Positions 20,650-33,124 of a stretch of DNA of 64,000 nt are shown here, in pieces. The DNA is from Channallabes apus (lineage: Eukaryota; Chordata; Actinopteri; Siluriformes; Clariidae), in contig CM060112.1 in the NCBI GenBank assembly GCA_030522415.1, positions 5,248,501 to 5,312,500 of the forward strand, written 5' to 3'. Positions within the stretch are counted from its first letter, which is position 1. Each line of letters starts with the position of its first letter. The translations under genes and the position numbers were made by a program. The notes beneath the pieces were generated by a model that saw nothing but the letters and a program-made list of their open reading frames with translations, searched no databases and was not told where the DNA came from.

Positions 20650-22725
20650 ATGATTGTTTCCATGGATACAGATGGAAGCTTTTCTGAGAGCCCCACACTT
20701 GCGCTCCTACAGCCGAACGATGCTGTGGGGACGGGGCTTGTCGTGTCAGAGGAGGCGTGGCTTGGATTCCGGGCCACAGTGAGTGCTGTGCTGCTGTTGG
20801 AGTTGCTGCTGGGCGTGGGTGGGAACCTGACGGTGTTGGTGTTGTACTGCGGCCACTGCAGCCTTCTCGAGTCAGTCAGCCATGCTGTCACACTCAGCCT
20901 GCATACACTTGACCTGTTGCTCTGTCTGCTCTGCCTGCCTGCCACTGCGATGCTCCTCCTTCTGGGTGGAGCCTCCAGCCCTCACCGTGTCCTGCTGTGC
21001 TGTCTTCACGAATCAGCAGCCACCTTCGCCAGTGTAGGAACCGCACTCAACCTGCTGCTCATTAGTCTTGATCGCTACGACATCAGTGTCCGACCAGCCA
21101 ATCGTCTGCTTACGCCACGGAGAGCTGCATTTTTGCTAACCGCAGTATGGGTGGTGTCTTTAACCCTGCCAGTTTTGCCATTTGTGGAGGCAGGGCTTAG
21201 CTCTGGGTCAATAGATATTTCACCTGTTCACTCAAATAACACTTTGTTGTGTTCCCAACTTCAAGGGAGCCTGCAAGCTCATCTCTTTCTGCAGGCACCT
21301 ATCTTTCTGTGTTCACTGGTGGTAATGCTGTTTACTTACTCACGCATCCTGCAGGCCCTGCGCATTCGCATCGGACATCCGGCGAGAGCAAAAAGAGGTG
21401 CCACACAACTTGTCCAGCGCCCCTGGCAGCGTCGGAAGAAGTCTTCGCGGTCACCAGAACCTGTGACAAAGACTGTATCTGTCTCTCCTCCTCCCCTTTC
21501 TACAGGGCCTCTTGTAGCCTCCGACACCATCACCACAATTACAATGAACACAGAGACCAACACACCATCACTGAACACGCCATTGAGTCCACCCTCCACT
21601 GAGGCCACTGCAACCACACCCTTTGCACTGTCGCCAAATGTCGGCTTATCGCTGGTAGCAGCACCTTTAAATCCTTTGCCTCCACTTTCTACCACAGCCA
21701 CACCTCCAAACCATAAACCAAATGTTTCCACCATCAACACTCCTCTACACCCTACCATATCCACCATAAGCATACCACTAAACTCTAACCCAACTACCAC
21801 CACCATAACCACCAATCTGAACCCTCACTCTAATACATCCACCATATCCAGACCTTTAAATCCTAACCCTCATACATCCACCATATCCTTCCCTCAAAAC
21901 CCTAACGCGATAATTTCCACCATATCCATACCATTAAACTCTAACCCAACTACATCCAACATATGCTTCCCTGAAAACCCTAACCCAACTACATCCACCA
22001 TAACCTCAAATCTAAACCCTAACACGTCTACATCCACCATATCCTTCCCTTTAAACCCTTACCCAACTATATCTACCATATTTGTCTCTCCAAACCCCAG
22101 CCCATCTTCTTCCACAACAACCATACCTCCGAGCCATATCCCAGCATCATCCATCCTAACCACACCTCTAAACCCCAGCCCCTCTATGTCCACTATAACC
22201 ACACCGCTTAAGCATACTGCATCATCCACAGCCTTGCCAATTAATCCCAGTCCAACCATTCCCACTACACTCTTAAGTCCCACTGCTACTCCTGCTCCAG
22301 CCAGTGTTGGTGTGGGGGCTTCAGTGTCTGCCATCTTGGCTCTGCGTCGTGCTGTTAGACGTCACAGAGACCGAAGGGAACGTCAGAAACGTGTCTTCCG
22401 CATGTCTGTCATCATTGTCCTCTCTTTCCTGCTGTGCTGGGCTCCTCTGTCCGTTACACCCCTCCTACATCTGGCCATCGGACCCTCTGATTGGCTGGAG
22501 CGCCTCAGGGTCTGCTTCCTAGTGCTTGCCTACTGGACAGTGGTGCTTCATCCACTGCTGTATGCGTTCACCCGGCAGAAACTGCGTAAAGTCCTGCACA
22601 CACGTCTGCGCAGGTTACGCAACAACAACAACAACAACACACACACCATGGCTAAGGTGAAGCAGAGGAACCGGCGCAAGCATAGGGCAGACTGCAGCGA
22701 TGCTACTGACCGCTGCTTGATGTAG
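20650..22725 (+). CDS. gpr22: GPR22-family class A orphan GPCR with expanded third intracellular loop
   Basis: 691 codons on one exon, as in GPR22, an orphan receptor at the plasma membrane. TM1 is about residues 41-66 (GGNLTVLVLYC). The TM3 end is LDRYDISVRPANR (140-152). An extracellular Cys pair is likely Cys117/118 and Cys201. TM6 carries LLCWAP (594-599), and TM7 ends HPLLYAFTRQK (634-644), the GPR22 form of NPxxY. The juxtamembrane ALRRAVRRHRDRRERQKRVFRMS is also GPR22-like. GPR22 proteins are usually about 430 residues. Here loop 3 spans about 235-582 and includes a Ser/Thr/Pro/Asn-rich insert, with 13-residue repeats over about 359-533. TMs and flanks are intact, so this is not obvious decay. 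Met1 and Met5 are both possible starts. Which fish paralogue (gpr22a or gpr22b) is not decided. Confidence 0.85.
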   Translation: MIVSMDTDGSFSESPTLALLQPNDAVGTGLVVSEEAWLGFRATVSAVLLLELLLGVGGNLTVLVLYCGHCSLLESVSHAVTLSLHTLDLLLCLLCLPATAMLLLLGGASSPHRVLLCCLHESAATFASVGTALNLLLISLDRYDISVRPANRLLTPRRAAFLLTAVWVVSLTLPVLPFVEAGLSSGSIDISPVHSNNTLLCSQLQGSLQAHLFLQAPIFLCSLVVMLFTYSRILQALRIRIGHPARAKRGATQLVQRPWQRRKKSSRSPEPVTKTVSVSPPPLSTGPLVASDTITTITMNTETNTPSLNTPLSPPSTEATATTPFALSPNVGLSLVAAPLNPLPPLSTTATPPNHKPNVSTINTPLHPTISTISIPLNSNPTTTTITTNLNPHSNTSTISRPLNPNPHTSTISFPQNPNAIISTISIPLNSNPTTSNICFPENPNPTTSTITSNLNPNTSTSTISFPLNPYPTISTIFVSPNPSPSSSTTTIPPSHIPASSILTTPLNPSPSMSTITTPLKHTASSTALPINPSPTIPTTLLSPTATPAPASVGVGASVSAILALRRAVRRHRDRRERQKRVFRMSVIIVLSFLLCWAPLSVTPLLHLAIGPSDWLERLRVCFLVLAYWTVVLHPLLYAFTRQKLRKVLHTRLRRLRNNNNNNTHTMAKVKQRNRRKHRADCSDATDRCLM
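21724..22250 (+). repeat. 39-bp coding minisatellite in the gpr22-like loop 3
   Basis: At least seven consecutive 39-base units (about 21790-22110), with more diverged ones on both sides, each giving 13 residues of the type TSTISxPLNPNPx. The shared core is ACATCCACCATATCC. All copies stay in frame. Confidence 0.85.
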
Positions 22726-23357
22726 GCTGTCCGTTAGTGAGTGAGTGTGTGTGTGTGTGTGAGCCGCAGTTAACAAGCGGAACCATCACCTTGTATTGCA
22801 TGTCAACAGTTTTGCAATTTATTCTGTACAGCGATAATAAGAAGCACACATTTCCAAAGCACACTGAGCTCAGAGAGAACCACAGGGCAATTTCTAATTA
22901 AACGCAGCCACAGATTAGTTCGAACCATTGCGGTGCTAGAAAACAAGTGTGTCAGTGAGCACGTAAGAGATCAGGGGCAATAATTTCAATAACCAGGGCA
23001 CGCATGGAAGGATTTTCATGCAGAGTAAATCTTCAAACACTGGCATTATATAATAGGAAGTGAAGCATTTATTCACAATAGATAAACACCTGCGTATACG
23101 TCATACATCTAGTACGTTCATTACAGATAGAGTGCAATAGATTCATTATCCATGTTCATGATCAGGGATGTAAATATAAACTATAATTGAATTGTTATAA
23201 ATAACTTAAAGCGGAATATGGAAACCAAACGCGACAGGGTCTAATAGAGTATATGTTTGTGTACTTGTGTATCTGTATGCATAGCTATATGAATATGATT
23301 TGTGATCATTGTGTATTTTGCAGTAGATCAGCAATAACATTGACTTCTATTAATAAA
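22726..23357 (+). terminator. 3' UTR and polyadenylation signal of the gpr22-like gene
   Basis: After the TAG stop a (GT)n-containing UTR runs to the first canonical AATAAA at 23352-23357, so cleavage is likely near 23375. Confidence 0.55.
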
Positions 23358-23379
23358 GTTCTAAAAATGACAGTGTAGT

Positions 23380-26300
23380 GCCTTGTTTGTTGCTGTTCAT
23401 ATTTTAATATCTGTTACAAATCAAACCTTGGGCTGCTTTTCACACTCAGGTATAACACACGCATTACAGGAAAGCCTGAATGTTTTTACATGTAGTTGCT
23501 AATGTTCATTCCTGACATCTGTAACACACGTGTGAGCTCTTGAACTCCATTAGCATGTCACAAATGAATCACCACACACACGCTGATCGAGTGGAACAGG
23601 TTTCCCGATTAGTGGTTTGTGTTGGTATTGCAGGGCTTTCATAAAACTGGTAGAAATGTTAACGTCATTTTGAGTTTAATGTCAGCGTTTATATAGTGGA
23701 GTGAAAACAGCGTCTGAAAATGTTTCTATTTGTTGTTTCTTTTTTGAATATTAAGCATTTTAAAAACTTTTTAGGACCACTCCACCAAAAGAACCACATT
23801 TCTGGCTAATTGCATCATCTACGAACACAGATATCTGCGTCACATGGTCATCTGATCAGGCTCCATTCACAGCACGACTTATATTGTGCTTATATGCCAA
23901 ATAGATTTCTTGAACAACATCTGCATATAAAACATTTCAGACTAATGTGTCTAATTCAGTCAAGATTATCAGATGCCTGCTGAGATTGAAAAAGAAAACC
24001 AATTCAGTCAGTCATTTTCTCTACAAAGAACGGAGAAAACATTGACATGGCTGATCAGACAGAAATAAAATCAAATAGGCGTGCCTAGAAAATAGGAAAA
24101 TATCTCAGGACAATAAATTCTATCAGAATATTGCCATCCCTTTGTTTTTTAATGTCTTGAGACCCCAGTGTCGTCAAATGAGGACATGATGCTTTCTCCT
24201 AACTGCACTATGTCTTTATTCTCAGGTGTTCCTCATATGTGAGTTCTGTTGCCAAAATTCTTCCTGTTTTGAAGACAAGATTAAATACATAGTTATCAGG
24301 TGGTAATGAGGTCACGACAGTAGAGTCGGGTCTCAGAAGGTTGATATAAACATGCACTTGAGCTGGAACAAGCTCCATTAGTTTGTGTAAAACCAATATA
24401 AAAGATGGCCAGCTTACAGCTTATGAAAATCAACAAAGATCCAGTATCTCAAAATACTTTAAATAATATTTTATTTTAAATTTGAATAAATTACTTTTTA
24501 TACAGAATAAACGCCATGTATCTCTTCGCCTAGTTCAGTACACATCTGAACTTCCTGTCAACTCCGGTAAATCATGAATATGCTGCAATACAGCTCCTTC
24601 TGTGGTTTACCTCCTTGGGGTATTAAAGCATGGAAAGTTGACTGGAAGGGAAAAGTGTGAAAGATTCAAAATAGTTTTCCTGCATGATGACCAACAGCAA
24701 TGAAAAAAGCAACATTGATGACGGCGGTATTAAGAAGATTGTTAAACCCGATTCAAGAACTTTGGAGAACTTCACAAGGAGAGGAGGGAAGCTGGAGTCA
24801 ATGCATCAACAGCCATCACACACAATTCAATTCAATTCAGTTCAATTTTATTTGTCACAATCAAAAGAATTATTTAAGTTTGTATGGAATGTGAATGTGT
24901 ATGAATCAAAATGTTCAGATAGTCCCTGGTGAGCAAGCCGAGGGCGACAGTGGCAAGGAAAAACTCCCTGAGATGGTAATAGGAAGAAACCTTGAGAGGA
25001 ACCAGACTCAACAGGGAACCCATCCTCGTCTGGGTGAAACAGGAAGCAGGAGTTGATCTGCATTCATACAGATGTGTTAGGTGGCAGGCAGTTCAGCTAT
25101 ACCAGTTGACGTTAATTTATATTAATATGGAGTCCAGGTAGTTATTGGAGACTCAGGTAGACTTGTAGGAAATTCCAGTCCAGAACTATCGAGCAACTGC
25201 AGCCAAGTCAAGTATCACTGGTAGCAGCGGCTGACAAACAAATTGGGGAGAGAAGCAGGGCAAAAACATCATTGTGTCCTATAAACACCTGCGCTGACAA
25301 AAGAGTCAGACTCAGGAAAAATCGGATGCTGCCAGGTATTTTGAGGAGGCAGAATGTAATATAACTCAGCAGTAAAACACCTGTATATACACCAGGACTA
25401 AGTAAAAGAGAGACTTGACTTAAAAGTCCTTGAGAACCCTGACAGATATTTAGTATAAGGAAATTTGCATACATTTAAATAGTGACCTTGGAACAATGTA
25501 GAATCTTAAAAAGTGTTTAAAAAAAAAAGTTAAAAAAAATTTTTGCAATAAAAATCCCAAGATTTTTAATGCTACCTCAAATCTATTTTACAGATGAAGC
25601 CTTCTTTTAATGCTAATGCTAATAAAGAACAACAACAAATACCTGTTTAAAATTATCATGATGTTAATTTCGCAAAGTTTGAATTTAACTTTTATTTGTC
25701 ACATTCACAGCCGTACACATTATGTATATACACACTGTATTATTCCACATAGGCAAATCATTTACTATAAAGTTTTAACTGCTCTATTATAAACATAGAA
25801 AGACAATATCTAGAACTTTTCATTATCTAGAATAGCTTTTAATTCGGCTCATGAGTTTGTTATGAATTTTAATTACAACGACTCAAATACACATAACAAG
25901 GAAAACATTTATACTGTATCTCTGATTCCAACCATGCATTAAACTATCTTGGATGTACTCATCCTAATTTAAGTGCACCGCGTATAGTTTAGAAAGGAAA
26001 AGCTAGCATTTTCACGGCACAGCTCTTCAAGTGCAGCTTCAAGCTCTTCCCGGATTCTTTCACCTAATTACCGTTAACTTGTTTCATTTTGACTGAAAAG
26101 TCAAAGAGGCCAATTAAATTCCTCGTGTGTTGCTCTTAACATCAACTCTTCCACAAAGACGATCGAATCTTGTGTCTGAGCCACTCAGTCAGGTATCTCT
26201 TTAATTAGTAAAATGGTCATCTCTCTGATCTCTTTGTTCCAGGTGTGTATTAATCTTTAAAGAGTTATCGCCACTGGTGTGACTGTAAGGCAGGAGGACT

Positions 26301-27157
26301 CGCGGGTCCTCGGGTATCCTCATTATTAGTGATGATAGTGGCACTCTGGAGGTGCACTTTAATAACCTTAACATATATTAATGTTTGATGACACACATTG
26401 ACATTTACAGGAGATTCGTTTGAGGTGCAGTAATGTATAAAGACTCAAGTTCAGCTCTTAGAAGCTCGGAGGTGTTAAATCGGTCTGAAGACATCATTAA
26501 AGCAGGTCAGGCCTATTTTCCTATTCTTCTTTTTTTTTTACAGACATCCATCAATTATAAAACTGAGCATTTGCACAAAGCAGCACATGAAGGTAAATTG
26601 TACTTGAATAAATATGTATTGTATAAGGCAGGCATCACTACAGGGTGGACAGCGGTTTGGATCCAGATTGAGTTACAGTTCTATCCAGGCACTAATGGTT
26701 TTTCTAATAAATGAGAATAATTAATATACCCATAATATGGCACTTTTTCTCTTGAGGTGGAGGCTATATTATTCCCTTGAGGTGGGCGACTATACACATC
26801 ATTCAACAAAGCCAATCACCATGATTGTGTACCGTGTATACACAGAGTGTGAGGGAGAAACAGAAAGGAAAATACATAGACAATGAAAGTGAACCAATAT
26901 ATGCTTATGGAAGTTTAAAACCAGTGTGTCTCATACAGTATGTTGGGAAACCGTGGCATTGATAAAAAGCAGTAATATGAAGCACCACTAAGAGACAAGA
27001 CACAGGCCGTTAGAGCAAACATTCACAGCAGCCCAAGGTGGGGGCGTGTACCATTCCTGAACTGAGAGCAAAGTGTGAAAGAGCAACCAGAGTTCTTTCA
27101 CATTAATTTACAGCTCGGGAGTGTGCCAATAAAGAATCACTAAAGATTCATTGATGG
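23380..27157. other. Intergenic DNA
   Basis: No gene is recognised. Apart from the family-3 repeat at 24815-25070 the stretch is AT-rich without identifiable repeats; short open frames lack motifs. Confidence 0.6.
24815..25070 (-). mobile_element. Dispersed SINE-like repeat (family 3), copy 2
   Basis: Starts with AATTCAATTCAATTCAGTTC and runs through AAAAACTCCCTGAGATGG and ACCTTGAGAGGAACCAGAC, the reverse of the copy at 11925-12232. Confidence 0.75.
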
Positions 27158-27335
27158 GCCAGGGGTAGCTCAGTGGTGAAGGCATTGGACAGGTTCAAAC
27201 CCCACAACCACCAAGTTGCCACTGTTGGGCCCTTGAGCAAGGCCCTTAACCCTCAACTGCTCAGATGTATAATGAGATAAAAATGTAAGTCGCTCTGGAT
27301 AAGAGCGTCTGCCAAATGCCTAAATGTAAATGATT
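27158..27335 (+). mobile_element. tRNA-derived SINE (family 2)
   Basis: The head GGGTAGCTCAGTGGTGAAGG resembles a tRNA A box and GGTTCAAACCCC a B box. The tail GTCGCTCTGGATAAGAGCGT, then CTGCCAAATGCC, is the end shared by many teleost SINEs. A near-identical inverted copy lies at 33262-33462. Confidence 0.85.
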
Positions 27336-29596
27336 AAAGATTGTTGTTTGTATTCCATGCAAATGCAAAGAAATATCCTAAGTAAATAAAAAAGTAATAT
27401 ATCATATCAACATAACTTTGTAACAGCAGTTTAGATTCTAATCACATTTATACTCTATTAATATACGTTCACATGTGTGAGTCTAGCACACAGTGTTCTG
27501 ATCTGCTGTGTGTGTAATGTAGTAATGAGGAGTATGGCTCTTTTTTTAGTTAGACTGATCCCTGGGCTGAGCTCATCAAGAACATCAACAGCCGGCTCAC
27601 TGAGGAGTTTATTGATTTGTTTTTTTGTTCTATTATAGTATAAAATATGAATGCAATAATAATGCAATAAATAGTAACAGTGATAAATAAAGAACAAGAA
27701 TGTAATAAAAAGCATATATAGTTTGCAAATATAAGTAGTATATTTAATATATATATATATAATTATTAAATAAGATACAAATATTAATAATTTTTGTTTA
27801 AAAATTCTAAATTAAATATAGTGGGTAGTTTTAAAAATGACAGAAAAGGTAGTTAAATGTTATATTAAAAGCTTTTTTTTTTAAACTAGAAATAAGGTGA
27901 GTGTGCCAGTATTAATGCCATGCTTGTTTTTCAGTAAAGTAGAATCTAAAGCAGATTCCTGTCTTACACACACACACACACACACACACTGCCTATATCA
28001 TTATAACAAGCAGCAGTGCAGTTAGACCTTCAGACTGCCTCAGTCGTCCACACAGGAGAGTCAAACACACGTCTGTCTAATAAACTCACTGACTCTTAGA
28101 CCTTGCTTTGGACCCAGACGGCTCAGATGTGGAGTTTTACTGCATGAGTTTCATTCACAGATTCCAGCAAGGGCTTTACAACAATACAGTCAGAAAAGAG
28201 AGTCAGTCTGATGTTGAACTAAAAAAAGAGTTGATGCCAAGAGTTTACTCGTTCATAAATAACAAATCATTAGGAGAATTTTAACACAAACTGACTGATT
28301 CATATCTTACTAGCTGCTTTGGATGGTGTTGTTCGCTTCTGTTTGTTACACATAAAATCTTTTGGTCTGTAGCCTTTTAATCAGACAAAATTCATCTGAC
28401 AAAATAAGTAAATAAATAAATAAATAAATAAATAAGTAAGTTTTGACTAAATAAGCATTTATAGTCTTGATTATACTGGCATATAACTTTTCATAAAATT
28501 TATTTTTTCACACTTTTATGTAGATAATATTGTATGAAATGTAATATATATTATTTATACTGCTATAATTTATTGCATATATTACATTTTCTCTTTTTGC
28601 TGATTTTACATTTTGTTTTCACACTGTAAAACACTGAAGTATATTTTAAATGTATTTATGTATTTGTTTGTTGTCATATTTTAATATTTTAAGTTTTTCT
28701 GTATTATTTCTTTGTTTTCTGTTAGCTCGCTTCCATATTTTGATATTTCTGTTATTTGCTTGTTTATTTGTTTGTTTGGATCTTTCTTTTCCTTTATTTC
28801 TTTACATGCTTGCTTTTGGTTTCAGTATTCTTTAATTAATAATGTTTTTGTTTGTTTCTTTCATGGTTTGTTTATATATTCATTTATTTATTTATTTCCA
28901 TATTTTATTTATGGCCTTTGAAAGGCTATATGGTCTTATGGTCCGAAAAACATTTTGTGCCTTTGCATACTGTATATGAGCTCTCAGCAGCTCGTGATAT
29001 CAGCACCATCTAACAGTCCATTTGAATCAGTGCCTCAATTTAAAAAAAAAAAAAAAAAAAAACAGTAAAAGGCAAACAAAGACAAAAAATTGCCTCACAC
29101 AGAACCATGTCAGCAATCCTGCAGCTTTATATCAGCAAATTACGCTGCCTGTGACTGTGAGCATGATGACATGATGACAGCTGCATCCTGAATGTTTGAT
29201 TAGCAAAGCTTAAAATACATCTTCACCCACAGAGAGAGAAAGATCTTCCACTGAGAACATGACATCATTATATATATAGACTAACAACTGCAGGATGGGC
29301 ACGAGCGATTATCCTTCACCTCCCTGTACCTGCTTTACCTCGCCGCCTGTCCCTCCCAGATCACTGAACCATGACAGAGAGAGTGCACGAGAGTCAGGAG
29401 AGAAAAATCAGACACGATCAATCAGAGACGCCGTATCTGATCTAAACATTTCCCATGCTCTTATTTCAAACTGTTTCTTCTCAAACATAATTTTTAATCT
29501 CATCTGTTCCATTTCCTATCACTTTCCTCCTCTTTTCTTTAATGTAGCCCTCCCTTTCTCTTCATTCTTCTGCCTCTGTGGGGCAAAGTCACCTTG

Positions 29597-29633
<37 letters not shown>

Positions 29634-29836
29634 CTGTGGGGGTGGTGGAATGAGGATCCATGTGGTGCACTAAAGCATGACAAACAGGATAAGCCCCTAC
29701 TGTACACAGCATTCTGTAGCACTATTGATGTTACAGACCCATACTGTAATACGGGAGACTGTACACTGACAGGTTTAATAACCATCAGTTTACACACTAA
29801 TGTTTTTGCAGAAATTTTGCAGTTCATCTCTGATAA

Positions 29837-29882
<46 letters not shown>

Positions 29883-30265
29883 GGCTACAAAATCCTTTTT
29901 ATATATTTATGCAGTATGTATTCTTAACAACAGACAACGCCACAAGGCAGCTTTACACAAATCCAGATGTAGACTCAGATCCTTAATGAACAAACCAGAG
30001 GTGAAAGCAGCAAAGAACAAACTCTCTGAGATTACACAAGAAAGAAACTTTAAGAGAAACCAGACTCAATGAAACCTTGTCATCTTGTGGGTGACACCAG
30101 GTAGTGTGATTTGAAATAATTCCAGTAGACATTTATAGAAGAAGCGTAAAGATGAACAGGACTGGAGTGTTTAATGTGAAGATAATAAACACAGAACAGT
30201 TGTTGTAAGTGCAGCAGCAGCTATTACAGTATTTATGACTATTCATTTTCCTTTGTGAGATTAAA

Positions 30266-30312
<47 letters not shown>

Positions 30313-31050
30313 GTCTTCAAAAAGAGATTTTTGAAATTACCAAATTATGTTTACCTAGAGTGACCCAGCGAGAGAGCCAACATGCATATCGATTTGTCTT
30401 GGCTAAGTGAAGGTTCTTACAGGACAAGGTCGATCTCTGGGATATTGTATTGTATATGATTTGCAGGTGTCAGGGAGCCACTATTAATATGCAGGACACC
30501 TTTAGGAGACGTATGACGTCTGGAAAAGCCATTGTAAGCTCGGTAAGTCTAAGGTAGTGTAAGAAGTGCTAGATAATTTTGATATTCCCCTCTATGGATT
30601 GATTGTTTTTAGATATCTTTACAATGCTAGCCTAATTTAAAAATTTTATCAGGTTGTTGAAAATATTGCAAGCATTCCATAATTAAATTTTTTTCCCAAA
30701 GAAGTAACACTCGCATTGTTTTAATGGCAGATGAAAAAGTTATAAAGAGTGCTTTTGCATATCAGAATCAGATATAGCTTTATTGCCAAGTACGTTGCCA
30801 AGTAAGACATTTATTGGTGACGGAAGCTTCCAGAGATGACAAAAACACACACAACACACACACTCAAAAACAAATGGAGTAGGATGTGAGGTTTTATCAA
30901 ATAAGTCAAATAAATATCAGTTTTGCACAGTATTGCACAGTTATTTAGTGCTCTGGTTTATGTAAACACGTACCAAATTAATCAGTAAATGTATTAATGA
31001 CATATTTTGTGCACAGTTTACTATGCATGCAAATTGCTAGGGGTCAAATG
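27336..31050. other. Intergenic DNA with CT/AG microsatellites
   Basis: Contains (AC)n at 27967-27989, a (AG)n tract at about 29600-29632, (CT)n at about 29841-29880 and 30270-30312, and a family-3 repeat fragment at 29925-30110. The 210-codon frame over 29295-29927 is low complexity and repeat-derived. No gene is recognised. Confidence 0.6.
29925..30110 (-). mobile_element. Dispersed SINE-like repeat (family 3), partial copy 3
   Basis: Carries ACTCTCTGAGATTAC, GAAACTTTAAGAGAAACCAG and ATCTTGTGGGTGACACC, a diverged match to the central part of family 3. Confidence 0.55.
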
Positions 31051-31054
31051 AACA

Positions 31055-32244
31055 GGGGCCGGTTTCTTGATAACGCACACTATTCGCGCGCTAAGAAGAC
31101 TCTTAAGATATATCTTACGTTAAGTGATAACTTTTCTAAGTGTATTTCTCGAACTGTCTCTTAGGAGTCTTCTTAAGTCGCTGCACAGGTGAGATAGGGG
31201 TATAAACGTTTAATTTTTCACGCAGGAAGATGGAAACGTAATCACAGCGCAAAAACTCAGGGTTAATCATGATGAACCCTACTTATGGCCACTGCGCGAG
31301 ACCACGCAGGTGAGATAGGGGTATAACATCATATCTCACACCCGCATAAGTGAATAGGGGTATTAAGCATTACAATCACTCAGAAACATGAATGGATGCG
31401 GGGTTTCAAACTCCCAAGTTTATTTTCTCATTTAACTAAATAAAATTTCATAAAAATAAAACGTGTCAAAAGAAAAGCCCATAAAGTTATGGATAATGGC
31501 TAATGAGCAATGAAACATATTTTAAACAAAAAGCAGCGAGCAGCTGGACATCGGGACGGGGAGTGTACAGTACAGTAAGTACAGTAAGTACAGTAAGTAC
31601 GACGCGTTGGTCTGGCACGCGCAGGTCTGAGCAGCTCAAGAAGCTCCATAATCTGTTGACTTAGAAGGCAAAACCTTTTTTTTTTATTTCTTTTTTTTTT
31701 TTATAGCGACCTCAAGGAAAATATGCAAAGGGCTGAAGTTTTGTCTAAAGGAAAAATGTACATGACCCACACGCCTCCACGGACGGCGCCGTCTTCAGTT
31801 TAACACAACACCACGCTGTATTGCTCCCAAATTGTTCGCTACCTGTTTAATATTAAAAGTTATTAACAATTTTAATGCATTAGTCACATTATGAAATAGG
31901 CTAATTAAAAGTCACATTAGTTCTGATATCAAATAAAATAAAATTCTTAAACAGGTCTACAGTATATTCCATCATTAATACGGCTTTGATAACGTGCCAT
32001 AATGTGCTTCCATACACCGCTAGTTTATAAAGACTGCTGCTCAGTGGCGGCCACTAGCGTCTCGAGCTGAAACTACGCTAAGTATGAGTTAAGGTTGGTC
32101 CAGACCAACCTTACGAACGTGTGACTTAGCTAAGAGATACTTAGCGTAAGAACGTTTCGGGAAATGCGCCATAAAGTTAAGAGAGAGGTTAAGGTACAAC
32201 TTAAGAACTACTTAGCGATAAGAAGCTTTCGAGAAACCGGGCCC
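31055..32244. mobile_element. Non-autonomous DNA transposon with GGGCCGGTTTCT ends
   Basis: The left end GGGGCCGGTTTCTTGA is matched by the reversed right end GGGCCCGGTTTCTCGA. It is 1,190 bp with no transposase frame. Subterminal inverted motifs built on CTTAAG and CTAAG follow the ends. It contains an internal palindrome (32090-32113) and a repeated AGGTGAGATAGGGGTATAA (31189 and 31308). PIF/Harbinger is possible from the ends, but no clear target duplication was found. Confidence 0.65.
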
Positions 32245-32399
32245 AGTTTATAAATCTAAATCTTTTCTATTCCTTTCATAAAGTTTGAAATGAGAGCTGC
32301 TGGCCTGCAACAATTATGTACATTAGGGCATTTATTTATTTTTTTAAGTAAAGTTGTGATTTTAAGACATTTTTTTAATAGCTGTTGAAGCTTTCCTGA

Positions 32400-32700
32400 T
32401 CATGTACCCAAAACTTCGATGTTTTGTTTCCAGAGCCACTTAGTTATCACTTTTGCCTTATGGTGAGGTGCTTCATCATGCTGGAAAAGCATTGTTCATC
32501 ACCACTGCTCGTGGATGTTTGGGGAAGTTGCTCTTGGAGGATGTTTTTGTACCGTTCTTTATTCATGGCTGTGTTCTTCTGCAAAATTGTGAGACCACTC
32601 CCTTGGCTGAGAAACGACCCCACATATGAATGATCTCAGGATGCTTTACTGTTGGCACGACACAGGACTGATACACACTTTCATTTCATACACACACATT
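32400..32700 (-). mobile_element. Tc1-like transposase fragment
   Basis: The - strand reads NTAMNKERYKNILQEQLP at about 32500-32580, part of a Tc1-type transposase. Truncated at both ends and with stops. A (TTA)n tract follows at about 32726-32752. Confidence 0.7.
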
Positions 32701-33124
32701 TCAAGAAGGGCAGCAAAGAAATCACTTATTATTATTATTATTATTATTATTATTGTTGTTATTGTTGTTGCTATTGTTCATCATCAGTAAGTGCTTTATT
32801 CTGGTTAGGAAAATTATTTATTACTTACATAGTTTCACTCATTCATTCACTCAGTCAAACACTTACTAAATCACTCCCTCACTCCCTCCCAAAATAACTT
32901 TTGATGGTCTTATAATTATTATATGTTTAATTGCAAACAAAACACATAGAACAGATAAAATACAAGTACACAGAAAAAAGGGATAGTGTTTTTTTTATTA
33001 AATATTTAAAGAAATATTTAAAGAAAAGAAAAAAAATGTATGTATAAATAGAATATACATAAATTATATACATTTGGTCAAATAGAAATACATTTGGTAC
33101 AAATAGAAATGGCATATTAACACC

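Noticed and set aside
21880..22030. Interstitial telomere-like AACCCTAACCC stretches
   Set aside because: They arise from Asn-Pro-Asn-Pro codons of the 39-bp minisatellite and never form more than about two telomere units.
29295..29927. 210-codon + strand open frame
   Set aside because: It runs through AG and CT microsatellites and shows no domain or conserved composition.
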